DNA of 26,423 bases from a virus (IMGVR_UViG_3300048065_000600:1-26423); one strand, 5' to 3'; shown: positions 19,701 to 26,366, counted from the first letter of the stretch. Numbers and translations are program-made. Notes: generated by a model from the letters alone, not told the origin.

Positions 19701-20291
19701 AGCTCCAAACTTAAAAATAGTGTTAAAACTTGCATACTTTCTAAGTTGATTTTCTAAGTACGAATCTTTTGCAATACCGGGTGCTTTTTGTTCTGCTTGA
19801 GAAAGACTGCCTACGTTAGAGTTGTCGCCTTTGTTAACGTAAGGAACATCAAGATTAATTCCTGCTGCAAATGCTGCTGCTCCAAGCTGTCCTTGTGCAA
19901 ATGCATTTTCTACACCTTCTACTATTGAAATTGCCGAATTTAATTGATTAGTGATAGACGCAAGATTTTGATCTAATTTGTCTTGAAAAAATGCTTGAGG
20001 ATCGTTTAGTATTGATCCTACACCTAGTGCCTTATTTGCAAGTCCCTGTATGTCCCCAGGAAGCATACTAGTTAGATCACCTAACTGTGCTGTATTAATA
20101 CCTAAGTCGCCGGGCAAACCGTTAGCAATATTGCGTATTTCACCAGTAGCTTCTTTAATGCCGTTTTCTACTCCAAGTTTTAAATTAGCAAGGTTTCCGC
20201 TAGATAACAAATTATTAGCAGTATCAGTTACGCCGCTGGCTTTTGCTAACGCTTGCGTTTTTGCTTCTTGTATTAACTTAGGGTTTAACAT
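16794..20291 (-). CDS. Large baseplate hub-type protein with M15 peptidase-like domain
   Basis: This 1165-residue virion protein lies between gp53 and gp5. Residues 1-160 are Ala/Leu/Gln-rich and helical. Residues about 180-900 form a mixed alpha/beta body with hub-like segments (GRLEYFIDEFEIEALVAP near 250; GVYKVLKVVTTIRENQFVQT near 820). Its place beside gp5 suggests the role of T4 gp27, the spike-holding hub, but I cannot show homology. Residues about 940-1050 look like an M15 peptidase of the L-alanyl-D-glutamate type: SWHNSGLALDIN gives zinc ligands H984 and D991, and GWGGDW plus DAMHF gives D1043 and H1046. A Pro/Ala/Ser/Gln linker follows, then a short YLPLTPRDNRYDYLTGD tail and a Gly-rich end. 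The ATG at 20291 abuts the gp53 stop, with AGGAG 5 nt upstream. The peptidase assignment is good; the hub role is inferred. Confidence 0.75.
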   Translation of the reverse strand: MLNPKLIQEAKTQALAKASGVTDTANNLLSSGNLANLKLGVENGIKEATGEIRNIANGLPGDLGINTAQLGDLTSMLPGDIQGLANKALGVGSILNDPQAFFQDKLDQNLASITNQLNSAISIVEGVENAFAQGQLGAAAFAAGINLDVPYVNKGDNSNVGSLSQAEQKAPGIAKDSYLENQLRKYASFNTIFKFGAISANSVNFPDSTYLVNGADVSILQSGGGGIDNKRVMTIYDALGQSNGLPGRLEYFIDEFEIEALVAPNKRTGMTQAMPMSFKVHEPYSMGLFLQSLQAAALEAGFANYLKAPFMLELDFIGYDDDGNAELVEHANRKIPLSLTAINFDVERAGSVYEITAVPYNEVSLMDEIQKIPDPVKIVGTTLLEALSLGEQALTTVINTALEKVATAKNQSATDYYMIRFPTRRTSANGLQMQGIGSSSVNQATTTELEEARSRLGSELQEVVEGQLTGFFDSVGTGTSGSALFENLKTTAVSDVSAIGAALLKLPDGARSDSPFGLERYNYDPETGIFKRDGVELTLLDGVPSFTFDKGSSIQSIIEELVTVSSYGRESIFNADSEGMIRWYKIEPQCFIIPDKEIEKLNGKPARIFVYNIVPYEVHSSTFPSPASTHSAENRKKQIVKEYNYIYSGQNEDVLAFDIKFNAAFFEAIQGDFGELSAGEQTKNVDNIVAANGVPAYNIKNIPGRTPETVVQPVSTALTYTGGGYNLDKGAALAKQFQRALLESDVDLIVAELEIWGDPYYVPSSGLGNYNAANSGQTTSLTVDGSLDYQRSEVDILINFKTPIDYGPDGYAIFPGGELATQSVGQFSGVYKVLKVVTTIRENQFVQTLSLIRRKNQEDYFDVIPAAGADAIGEDQNAQSLNSDNEVQTPEVVGNEGTSGAPQGGTARPSQVGSSADLAEIRSKSGQRALVAKVVQENFQALVDELEDEYGYDIRSMGGYRDPNRTGGVNTGSGTYSRTNFSWHNSGLALDINPGANPFIKPRPSGGVDDYTDMPEAGTGSLMSALAAKHGLGWGGDWTSSVDAMHFSAGANEGGTYANSFKNGTIPKSPDTTNYPDQPPPGSPPPAGTGSMDAAAASSQPPVAGTSPVTQEQQTVSPAPAQSNQVSSTDLRPYLPLTPRDNRYDYLTGDKVRSILQNNSGGGGR

Positions 20292-20591
20292 TTACACTCC
20301 TAATGCATCTTTTAATAAAGATTTTTTTGGTATGAATATTGTTACTCCTGGTACCATATCATACACAGGATCTTTAATTATATCCATATTTCTTTGAGAA
20401 AATACCCACCACAATTTTACTGTGCCGTACAAATCGTAAGCAAGTAGATCCGGTCTATGCAAATACTGTGTTTGTATTGTATATTGTGCATCGTCGGCCC
20501 TTGCAGGTATTGGTCGTATTCTAAGTGTATCCAAAGCACCTAAAGTTGTATATCCTGTATTTGCCCAAGGACTTGTTTTACTATATTGCAT
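20292..20591 (-). CDS. gp53: Baseplate wedge subunit gp53
   Basis: This is a short (99-residue) gp53-type wedge protein. T4 gp53 has 196 residues and links wedge to hub with a LysM-like domain. The recognisable core is YLHRPDLLAYDLYGTVKLWWVFSQRN (about residues 43-68), followed by DMVPGVTIFIPK, the shape of a LysM-like fold ending in a strand. The T4-like extra C-terminal part is missing, so this is a minimal version. The ATG overlaps the gp48 stop as TAATG, GAGGA is 8 nt upstream, and the stop touches the next start. Translation is therefore likely coupled on both sides. Confidence 0.85.
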   Translation of the reverse strand: MQYSKTSPWANTGYTTLGALDTLRIRPIPARADDAQYTIQTQYLHRPDLLAYDLYGTVKLWWVFSQRNMDIIKDPVYDMVPGVTIFIPKKSLLKDALGV

Positions 20592-21508
20592 TAGATAAAT
20601 CCTCTACCATCAAGCACATAATTTCCATTTACAAATTGATTTAAATCAAATTGACTAACTTGACGTCTACTGTATGTTGGTTTACAAGTTATTGTAATTT
20701 GACTCATTGTCGGAACCCATGTTGTTCCGCTACTATTATATGTAGTTGGAATTCCCATGTCGTTTTCTCCTTCGCTTTTAGCGTTGAGGCCAACAGCGAT
20801 ATAGTCTACCTCTACAGGTAAATCTACAGTAAAATTACTTATCACAACAGGAACGTTCTTAAAAATATAATCTCCGTATCCATTTAATCGTACCACTGGT
20901 GGAGGTGAACCATCTGTACCATAATTCATTTTAGTAACACTTCTTAGGTAGTGCATACATGCTACCCAATATCTGCCGTCATTATCGTTTTCTACAGGAA
21001 ATTCTCCAGTAATTGTCATATCATCTGTACTACTATTTTCGTATACTTGAAAAGGATAATTTGTATGTACAGGTTGTAAACTATTATAATTTGCACTATG
21101 CGAAATAATTACACTCGGAGTAAGAGGAAAAGTTAAACTATTTTGTGTTGTTGATAAAGGTTGTAACAAACTACTGCCACTCATTGACGACGGTACACTT
21201 AATCTTACACGCCAATCCGCTTGTGTATCACTGCTAAATTCTGCTGATGCTGCTACCTTTGCAGGTGCATCTTCTTTTGGTAAATCTTGTCCTCGTAATT
21301 TACTTGCAAAATTAAACGGCTCAAACACTGCTTCAACTGAAGATTTGACATCATTTGCAAAATTTGTTGCAAACGTTTTTCCAAAATTTACTGCCGATCC
21401 TAAAAAGCCACTTACACTATCTTCAATTGCTGCTTTACTAGCTTGAGCTGCTGCGTTTGTTGCTTCTGTTTTTATCTTATTTCCGATTTCTTGTGGATTA
21501 AAAGCCAT
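20591..21508 (-). CDS. gp48: Baseplate/tail-tube junction protein gp48
   Basis: This 305-residue protein matches gp48-type proteins of marine T4-like phages. In T4, gp48 (364 residues) caps the baseplate and starts polymerisation of the tail tube. Residues 1-65 are an Ala-rich amphipathic helix region. The body has tube-like beta segments: TNYPFQVYENSSTDDMTITGEF (near 150), YWVACMHYLRSVTKMNYG (near 180), VVRLNGYGDYIFKNVPVVI (near 205), and a C-terminal ITITCKPTYSRRQVSQFDLNQFVNG. The ATG at 21508 has AGGAG at 21518-21522, 9 nt upstream. It is the first gene of the minus-strand baseplate operon and is read away from gp55. T4 gp54 is a related alternative, but the central motif fits gp48 better. 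Confidence 0.85.
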   Translation of the reverse strand: MAFNPQEIGNKIKTEATNAAAQASKAAIEDSVSGFLGSAVNFGKTFATNFANDVKSSVEAVFEPFNFASKLRGQDLPKEDAPAKVAASAEFSSDTQADWRVRLSVPSSMSGSSLLQPLSTTQNSLTFPLTPSVIISHSANYNSLQPVHTNYPFQVYENSSTDDMTITGEFPVENDNDGRYWVACMHYLRSVTKMNYGTDGSPPPVVRLNGYGDYIFKNVPVVISNFTVDLPVEVDYIAVGLNAKSEGENDMGIPTTYNSSGTTWVPTMSQITITCKPTYSRRQVSQFDLNQFVNGNYVLDGRGFI

Positions 21509-21528
21509 TTTTTTTATCTCCTATACAC

Positions 21529-21536
21529 TATTTAGT
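21529..21536 (-). promoter_or_regulatory. Weak late-promoter-like box for gp48
   Basis: The minus strand reads ACTAAATA here, matching 6 of 8 positions of the T4 late box TATAAATA. It lies 20 nt upstream of the gp48 ATG, with AGGAG between. It is the only late-box candidate in the short divergent region on this strand, and the operon must start near here. The match is imperfect, so the call is tentative. Confidence 0.3.
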
Positions 21537-21564
21537 TGACAAAATTAACTACGTATATTATAAT
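21536..21564 (+). promoter_or_regulatory. Consensus sigma-70-type promoter for gp55
   Basis: TTGACA at 21536-21541 and TATAAT at 21559-21564 are both perfect hexamers, separated by the ideal 17 nt. The gp55 start lies 23 nt downstream of the -10 box. This should be read by unmodified host RNA polymerase, so gp55 can be made before any late transcription. Confidence 0.9.
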
Positions 21565-21569
21565 AAATA
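21562..21569 (+). promoter_or_regulatory. Late-type AATAAATA box overlapping the gp55 -10 box
   Basis: AATAAATA fits the NATAAATA late box described for marine T4-like phages and shares three bases with the sigma-70 TATAAT. If functional, gp55-bearing polymerase would also transcribe gp55 itself, sustaining late sigma factor supply. In AT-rich DNA such a box can occur by chance. Confidence 0.4.
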
Positions 21570-21587
21570 CATTACTAGGAGACTACT

Positions 21588-22460
21588 TTGAGAAAAAGAA
21601 ACTACTTAAATAACAAAGACATACTTGCTGAAATACACAGATCAAAAAATACATTCAATAGCTATGTTGACAAAGACTATGCTCATTTTGATATCATCCT
21701 ACCAGATGTTGAAAAAATCAATAGACTTACTGTTGCAGAAGCAAAACGTAATAAAGCTAAACGTTTAAGCACCGAAGCATACGAATCAAGACGTATGGCA
21801 GGTGAAAAAGTTAAACAAGCAGAATGCGAAGTACCATACACAGATATTACAAAAGAAGAACTTATTTTTAGAGTTATGACTTTTGATCATATTCCAGAAG
21901 AACCAGGACGTAAGAAGAATCCTAAAACAGTAGCTGATACAAAAACAAAACTTAACTTTCCTCCATTTGTACACTACAAATACAACGAAGATGATGAACT
22001 AGAATTAGTAGGAAAAAGTCATTGGGTAGGCGGGATGGAAAACGGACACTTTTCAAAAGACCACGGTTGTGCTACAAATAAATTAGCAATGATGTGGATG
22101 AAACTTGTTGATAGATATGCAACAAGAGGCAATGTTCGTGGTTACACATACAATGACGAAATGAAAGGACAGGCTATCCTGCAACTTTCACAAATTGGCC
22201 TACAGTTTGACGAATCAAAATCAAACAATCCATTTGCTTATTATACAGCGGCGGTTACTAATAGTTTTGTACGTGTTATTAACATTGAAAAACGCAATCA
22301 GAACATACGAGACGATATTCTTGAAATGAACGATATGAACCCTAGCTACACAAGACAGATGTCAGGTGAATGGGAAGCCGAAGTTAGACGCAACGAAGAA
22401 GCAGCGTTTTCGTCATTTAGAGAAACAAAAACACCAGAAGAACGATTGCAAAAAAAGTAG
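21588..22460 (+). CDS. gp55: Late-transcription sigma factor gp55 (extended)
   Basis: This is a gp55-type sigma factor, which directs host RNA polymerase to late promoters together with the sliding clamp. The diagnostic part is the C-terminal half: LAMMWMKLVDRYATRGNVRGYTYNDEMKGQ (about residues 165-194), IGLQFDESKSNNPFAYYTAAVTNSFVR, and IEKRNQNIRDDILEMN followed by PSYTRQ. It has 290 residues against 185 in T4. The first 150 or so residues are extra: a basic, Lys/Arg/Glu-rich stretch and a KSHWVGGMENGHFSKDHG segment. The start is TTG at 21588, chosen because AGGAG (21577-21581) is 6 nt upstream and the coding pattern begins here with RKRNYLNNKD. It has its own promoter and leads the plus-strand block with gp47 and gp46, the T4 order. 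Confidence 0.94.
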   Translation: MRKRNYLNNKDILAEIHRSKNTFNSYVDKDYAHFDIILPDVEKINRLTVAEAKRNKAKRLSTEAYESRRMAGEKVKQAECEVPYTDITKEELIFRVMTFDHIPEEPGRKKNPKTVADTKTKLNFPPFVHYKYNEDDELELVGKSHWVGGMENGHFSKDHGCATNKLAMMWMKLVDRYATRGNVRGYTYNDEMKGQAILQLSQIGLQFDESKSNNPFAYYTAAVTNSFVRVINIEKRNQNIRDDILEMNDMNPSYTRQMSGEWEAEVRRNEEAAFSSFRETKTPEERLQKK

Positions 22461-22489
22461 TTGACAAATGTTAAAATAGACTGTATAGT
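22461..22489 (+). promoter_or_regulatory. Sigma-70-type promoter for gp47-gp46
   Basis: TTGACA (22461-22466), a 17-nt spacer and TATAGT (22484-22489, 5 of 6) begin directly after the gp55 stop. GGAG at 22505-22508 and the TTG start at 22517 follow. The recombination genes can therefore be read early, independently of gp55 read-through. Confidence 0.85.
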
Positions 22490-22516
22490 TGTACATATAC
22501 ATATGGAGTCTATATT

Positions 22517-23530
22517 TTGTTTAAAAAAGCAGCAGTATTTACAGATATACACTTTGGACTAAAAGGCAATAGTCGTATACACAACGACGACTGCGAAGAG
22601 TTCATTGACTGGTTTATCGAAACAGCAAACGCTAACGGTTGTGAAACTGGAATATTCTGCGGCGATTGGCATCACAATCGCAACAGTCTTAATCTTACAA
22701 CTATGGATGCAACTATTCGTAGTTTAGAAAAACTAGGTAGTAATTTTAAACAGTTTTTCTTCTTTGACGGTAATCACGACTTGTACTACAAAGACAAGAG
22801 AGATATTAATAGTACTGCCTTTAGCAAGTTTATTCCTGGTATAACATTTGTAGACGAAGTTACTACTGTCGACGATGTTACACTTGTACCTTGGTTAGTA
22901 GGTGACGAATGGAAGCAAATAAGTAAAATCAAAAGTAAGTATATGTTTGGTCACTTTGAGCTTCCTAGTTTCTATATGAATGCTCTTGTAAAAATGCCCG
23001 ATCACGGTGACTTAAAAGTTGAACATTTTAAGCATCAAGAATATGTGTTTAGTGGGCACTTTCATAAACGTCAAAAGCAAGGTGCAGTACATTACATAGG
23101 TAATGCATTCCCACATAACTATGCAGATGCATGGGATGATGATCGAGGAATGATGATACTTGATAGAGAAAATGATCTAGAACCTGAATACATTAATTGG
23201 CCTAACTGTCCTAAGTATCGAACAGTAAAATTGAGCAATTTGTTAGATAATACTGATACAATTATTAAAGACAAAATGTATTTGCGTGTTGAATTAGATC
23301 TTCCTATTAGTTACGAAGAATCAAGTTTCATTAAAGAAACTTTTATTACTCAATACAACTGCCGAGAAATCACACTTATCCCACAAAAACAAATTGAAGA
23401 AATATCAACTAACTTAGATATTTCTGCTTTTGTAAGTGTTGATCAAATTGTAGCAGGTGAAATATCAGAACTTGACACCGAAAGCTACAATAAAAAAATG
23501 TTACTAGATATCTACGATGGATTAGAATGA
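22517..23530 (+). CDS. gp47: Recombination nuclease subunit gp47 (Mre11-type)
   Basis: This is the nuclease of the gp46/gp47 complex, the phage version of Rad50/Mre11. It resects double-strand ends for recombination-dependent replication and helps degrade host DNA. The calcineurin-type phosphoesterase motifs are present in order: D10-x-H12 in FTDIHFG, CGDWHHNR (D50), GNHD (N86, H87), GHFELP, and GHFHKR with its metal-binding histidines. The length of 337 residues is almost that of T4 gp47 (339). The start is TTG at 22517, with GGAG 8 nt upstream; FKKAAVFTDIHFG follows at once, so no later ATG is possible without losing motif I. The stop overlaps the gp46 start by four bases (ATGA), which indicates coupled translation of a 1:1 complex. 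Confidence 0.96.
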   Translation: MFKKAAVFTDIHFGLKGNSRIHNDDCEEFIDWFIETANANGCETGIFCGDWHHNRNSLNLTTMDATIRSLEKLGSNFKQFFFFDGNHDLYYKDKRDINSTAFSKFIPGITFVDEVTTVDDVTLVPWLVGDEWKQISKIKSKYMFGHFELPSFYMNALVKMPDHGDLKVEHFKHQEYVFSGHFHKRQKQGAVHYIGNAFPHNYADAWDDDRGMMILDRENDLEPEYINWPNCPKYRTVKLSNLLDNTDTIIKDKMYLRVELDLPISYEESSFIKETFITQYNCREITLIPQKQIEEISTNLDISAFVSVDQIVAGEISELDTESYNKKMLLDIYDGLE

Positions 23531-25299
23531 TTAAAATTAAAGATCTAACTGTTAAAAACTTTATGAGTGTGGGCAACCAAACCCAAGCCGTAGACTTTAA
23601 CAAAGAACAATTAACGCTCGTTCTTGGTGAAAATTTGGACCAAGGCGGAGATGACAGCGGTAGTAGAAATGGTACTGGTAAAACTACTATCATTAATGCA
23701 CTTTCGTATGCACTATATGGTCAAGCTCTAACAAATATTAAACGTAATAATCTTATTAATAAGACTAATAGCAAAGGTATGCTAGTTACGTTACACTTTG
23801 AAAAAGATGGACAAGATTACCGTATTGAACGCGGAAGATCTCCTAATGTTCTAAAGTTTTATGTAAACGATCAAGAACAAGAAATGACTGACGAAAGTCA
23901 AGGAGACAGTCGCAAGACACAAGAGTTTATAGGTGACTTGTTAGGTATGAGTCATGATATGTTTAAGCATGTTGTAGCACTTAACACTTACACAGAACCC
24001 TTCTTATCAATGCGAGCAAACGATCAACGTGCAATTATTGAACAGTTGTTAGGTATAACAATACTAACTGAAAAAGCAGAACTACTTAAAGATCAAGTTA
24101 AGCAAACAAAAGATGCTATTACTCAAGAAACGCTAAAAATTGAAGCGATACAAACTGCTAATAGTAAAATCGAAACTACTATTACTAGTTTAAAAAGTAA
24201 TCAAAAAGCGTGGTTAGCAAAACGTTCTACAGACACAATAAAACTTCGAGAAGCAATTGATGAATTAGAACATCTAGACATTAATAATGAATTAGAGTTG
24301 CACGAAAAACTATCAAGTTGGACTGAGCATAACAATGCTATTTTGGCTCTTAAAAAAGAATTAAGCACACTTGAACCAGCATTACAACGTGCAGAGAGAT
24401 CTGTAGAAAAAGCACAAAAAGACTCAGAAAATTTAGATCAAGGCACTTGTCATTCTTGTGGACAAGATCTTCCAGCTGATAAAAAAGCAGAGATCGAAGA
24501 ACGTAAAAATAAAGAACTTGAAGATGCTGTATCTTACCAATTAGAAATTGCAGGGAAAGTATCAGACGTTGAGAAAGCACTTATAGAAATAGGTGACATT
24601 AATGGTAAGCCTACAACGTATTACGAAACTGCAAAAGAAGCATACGATCATAGAAATAATGTAGATAGTTTAACACAAGCGTGGACAACGAAGAAAGACG
24701 AACACGATCCTTATCAATCTCAAATTGACGAACTAACAAATTCTGCACTACAAACTGTTAGTTGGGACGTTGTAAACGAACTTACAAGTTTCAAAGATCA
24801 CCAAGAGTTTTTACTTAAACTATTAACAAACAAAGATTCGTTTATACGTAAGAAAATTATCGATCAAAACTTAGCATACCTAAACAACAGACTTACACAC
24901 TATCTTGATAGATTAGGTTTGCCGCATCAAGTTACATTTTTAAATGATCTAAATGTTGAAATTACACAACTAGGTCAAGATTTAGACTTTGACAACTTGT
25001 CAAGAGGCGAACGTAACAGACTTATACTTGGTATGAGTTTTGCGTTTAGAGATGTTTGGGAAAGTTTATATCAAAATGTAAACTTACTGTTTATCGACGA
25101 ACTTATAGATAGTGGAATGGATACTGCAGGTGTTGAAAATGCACTAAGTGTTCTTAAGAAAATGGCTAGAGAACGTGAGAAAAACATATTCCTTATTTCA
25201 CACAAAGATGAGTTAATTGGTAGAGTTAATAATGTAATGAAGGTAGTTAAAGAAAATGGCTTCACTTCATATGCAAATGACATTGACTATGTAGATTAA
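23527..25299 (+). CDS. gp46: Recombination ATPase subunit gp46 (Rad50-type)
   Basis: This is the SMC/Rad50-like ATPase partner of gp47. The Walker A motif is GSRNGTGKT (residues 45-53), preceded by an Asp/Gly-rich insert after LGEN. A coiled-coil region (about 180-440) carries the zinc hook CHSC (C308, C311), through which two complexes dimerise. The ABC signature LSRGERNRL starts at residue 491, Walker B LLFIDE ends at D524/E525, and the ISHKDE H-loop follows near residue 558. At 590 residues it is slightly longer than T4 gp46 (560), and all key residues are intact. The ATG lies within the gp47 stop region (ATGA). Ten bases after its stop the small basic gene begins, so the three genes appear cotranscribed. 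Confidence 0.97.
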   Translation: MIKIKDLTVKNFMSVGNQTQAVDFNKEQLTLVLGENLDQGGDDSGSRNGTGKTTIINALSYALYGQALTNIKRNNLINKTNSKGMLVTLHFEKDGQDYRIERGRSPNVLKFYVNDQEQEMTDESQGDSRKTQEFIGDLLGMSHDMFKHVVALNTYTEPFLSMRANDQRAIIEQLLGITILTEKAELLKDQVKQTKDAITQETLKIEAIQTANSKIETTITSLKSNQKAWLAKRSTDTIKLREAIDELEHLDINNELELHEKLSSWTEHNNAILALKKELSTLEPALQRAERSVEKAQKDSENLDQGTCHSCGQDLPADKKAEIEERKNKELEDAVSYQLEIAGKVSDVEKALIEIGDINGKPTTYYETAKEAYDHRNNVDSLTQAWTTKKDEHDPYQSQIDELTNSALQTVSWDVVNELTSFKDHQEFLLKLLTNKDSFIRKKIIDQNLAYLNNRLTHYLDRLGLPHQVTFLNDLNVEITQLGQDLDFDNLSRGERNRLILGMSFAFRDVWESLYQNVNLLFIDELIDSGMDTAGVENALSVLKKMAREREKNIFLISHKDELIGRVNNVMKVVKENGFTSYANDIDYVD

Positions 25300-25309
25300 A
25301 GGTGTTATA

Positions 25310-25522
25310 ATGGAAGATGATATACATGACAAATTAGTTGAGGCATATCTTGAATATTTTAAGGCAAACGAAAAATTTGAACTACGGAATAGTGTAAGAA
25401 CGCATCGATATGTTAGAAAATGTCTACGTGAAATACGTAAACTAGCAAAAATTCGTTCAGAGCAAATACACGTTCACCATAATACTAATAGGCGCACCAC
25501 AAAGGAAGGCAAAAAGTCCTAA
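25310..25522 (+). CDS. Small basic helical protein, unknown function
   Basis: The 70-residue product has an acidic start (MEDDIHDKLVEAYLEYF) and then a strongly basic run (RTHRYVRKCLREIRKLAKIR) with alternating Arg/Lys and Leu/Ile, the look of one or two amphipathic helices. The tail is polar and basic (HHNTNRRTTKEGKKS). AAAGGTG lies upstream of ATG 25310, 10 nt after gp46. In T4 the corresponding slot between 46 and 45 holds rpbA, but I see no likeness. Small basic proteins next to gp46 occur in marine T4-like phages. DNA or RNA binding is plausible from charge alone; no function is claimed. Confidence 0.7.
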   Translation: MEDDIHDKLVEAYLEYFKANEKFELRNSVRTHRYVRKCLREIRKLAKIRSEQIHVHHNTNRRTTKEGKKS

Positions 25523-25539
25523 GCATACATATATAATTG

Positions 25540-25989
25540 ATGCAGTGGACTTATGAAGGCAAAGAAATAGACAAAATACCAGATGAATACGAAGGATTTG
25601 TTTATCTTATTACTAATACCACTACAGGCCAAAAATACATAGGTAAAAAACTAGCAAAGTTTAAAACTACCAAGCCACCACTCAAAGGCAAGAAAAACAA
25701 AAGACGAGGCTACAAAGAAAGCGATTGGAAGACTTACTACGGTAGTTCAGACAGATTAAACGCAGATGTAGCCGAACTAGGCGAAGAACACTTCACAAGA
25801 GAAATATTATACCTATGTAAAGGTAGGGGCGAAATGTCCTACATAGAGGCAAGAGAACAGTTTGATAGGCGTGTACTTGAAACAGATGAATACTACAACG
25901 GTATCATTAATGTTAGAGTAGGCGGATCAGACAAACTCAAACAGGCATTGCTAGAACACTCCATCAAGGCAAAACAATCTAACACATAA
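25540..25989 (+). CDS. GIY-YIG family endonuclease, probably free-standing homing-type
   Basis: A 149-residue protein with a GIY-YIG nuclease core. The two strand motifs are VYL (21-23) and YIG (33-35); the glutamate candidate is E103 in SYIEARE, and N124 in IINVRVGG fits the late asparagine. Between them is a Lys/Arg-rich insert (KKLAKFKTTKPPLKGKKNKRR) and WKTYYGSS. The usual Arg after YIG is not in its normal place; lysines stand there, so activity is uncertain. The ATG at 25540 is preferred to TTG 25537. Neither has a recognisable ribosome site, so translation may depend on the gene ending 17 nt upstream. G+C is about 38% by hand count, above the roughly 32% of sampled gp46, and Arg codons are mainly AGA/AGG. 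It lies where T4 proceeds from 46 toward 45, which suggests insertion. Confidence 0.82.
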   Translation: MQWTYEGKEIDKIPDEYEGFVYLITNTTTGQKYIGKKLAKFKTTKPPLKGKKNKRRGYKESDWKTYYGSSDRLNADVAELGEEHFTREILYLCKGRGEMSYIEAREQFDRRVLETDEYYNGIINVRVGGSDKLKQALLEHSIKAKQSNT

Positions 25990-26330
25990 GGTTGGCGGGC
26001 CAGATTAATTTACCGCTGTGGAAAAAGCTCTCGTATAGAAGCACACGTAACACGTTGAGTCGCGTCTGGTAATAAGGCGTTGGATTGACGTAGATTGAAT
26101 GTTAGCAATTGAAAAACACAACACAGTTCATAAAAACTCTTTAGCAATAGGAACGAAGCGAGAGGTAGCTGGAAACAGCGATGTCGACGTAGGTTGGGAA
26201 AGGTCAGAGCCCATTGAACTAAGTGTATAAACAATTACCTACTTCCAATGTCTCGGCTGGTGCGACTCACATGAAGCGTATTTTGAGATTAGATGGGACC
26301 GTAACAGGTTCCGTCTGACTGAAACAATCT
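25990..26330 (+). ncRNA. Candidate structured RNA of unknown family
   Basis: About 340 bases directly after the endonuclease stop have frequent stops in the plus frames and G+C of about 44% (150 of 340 by hand count), against about 23% in the 93 bases after it. Many helices can be drawn: 26056-26063 with 26262-26269 (8 bp, perfect); 26189-26194 with 26237-26242 (6 bp) enclosing 26195-26198 with 26210-26213; a GAAA-capped hairpin at 26168-26179; a 10-bp hairpin at 26291-26316; and 25994-25998 with 26013-26017. A perfect 6-bp pairing (26028-26033 with 26159-26164) crosses the 8-bp helix and would make a pseudoknot. I recognise no tRNA, tmRNA, RNase P or intron core. Strand and boundaries are uncertain. 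Confidence 0.5.
26291..26316 (+). other. 10-bp hairpin with 6-base loop
   Basis: The arms AGATGGGACC and GGTTCCGTCT pair over ten positions (two G-U pairs) around the loop GTAACA. No T-run follows, so it is not an intrinsic terminator. It is more likely a structural element at the 3' side of the candidate RNA. Confidence 0.6.
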
Positions 26331-26344
26331 ACATGAAACTTAAA

Positions 26345-26366
26345 CATTATTACATTCGTAATAATG
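26345..26366 (+). terminator. AT-rich 9-bp hairpin, possible weak terminator
   Basis: CATTATTAC and GTAATAATG form a perfect 9-bp stem around the loop ATTC. It is followed by CATTTGTAT, not a clean T-run, so termination would be inefficient. It sits just after the G+C-enriched RNA-like block and could mark its end, or simply shape the leader of the next gene. Confidence 0.3.

Noticed and set aside
25532-25537. TATAAT just before the endonuclease gene
   Set aside because: Transcription from it would begin after the ATG at 25540 and no usable later start exists, so it cannot be the promoter for this gene.
26010-26234. 74-residue minus-strand open frame inside the RNA-like block
   Set aside because: It has no ribosome site and no recognisable motif, and it covers the part with the strongest base-pairing. 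It is better explained by chance.
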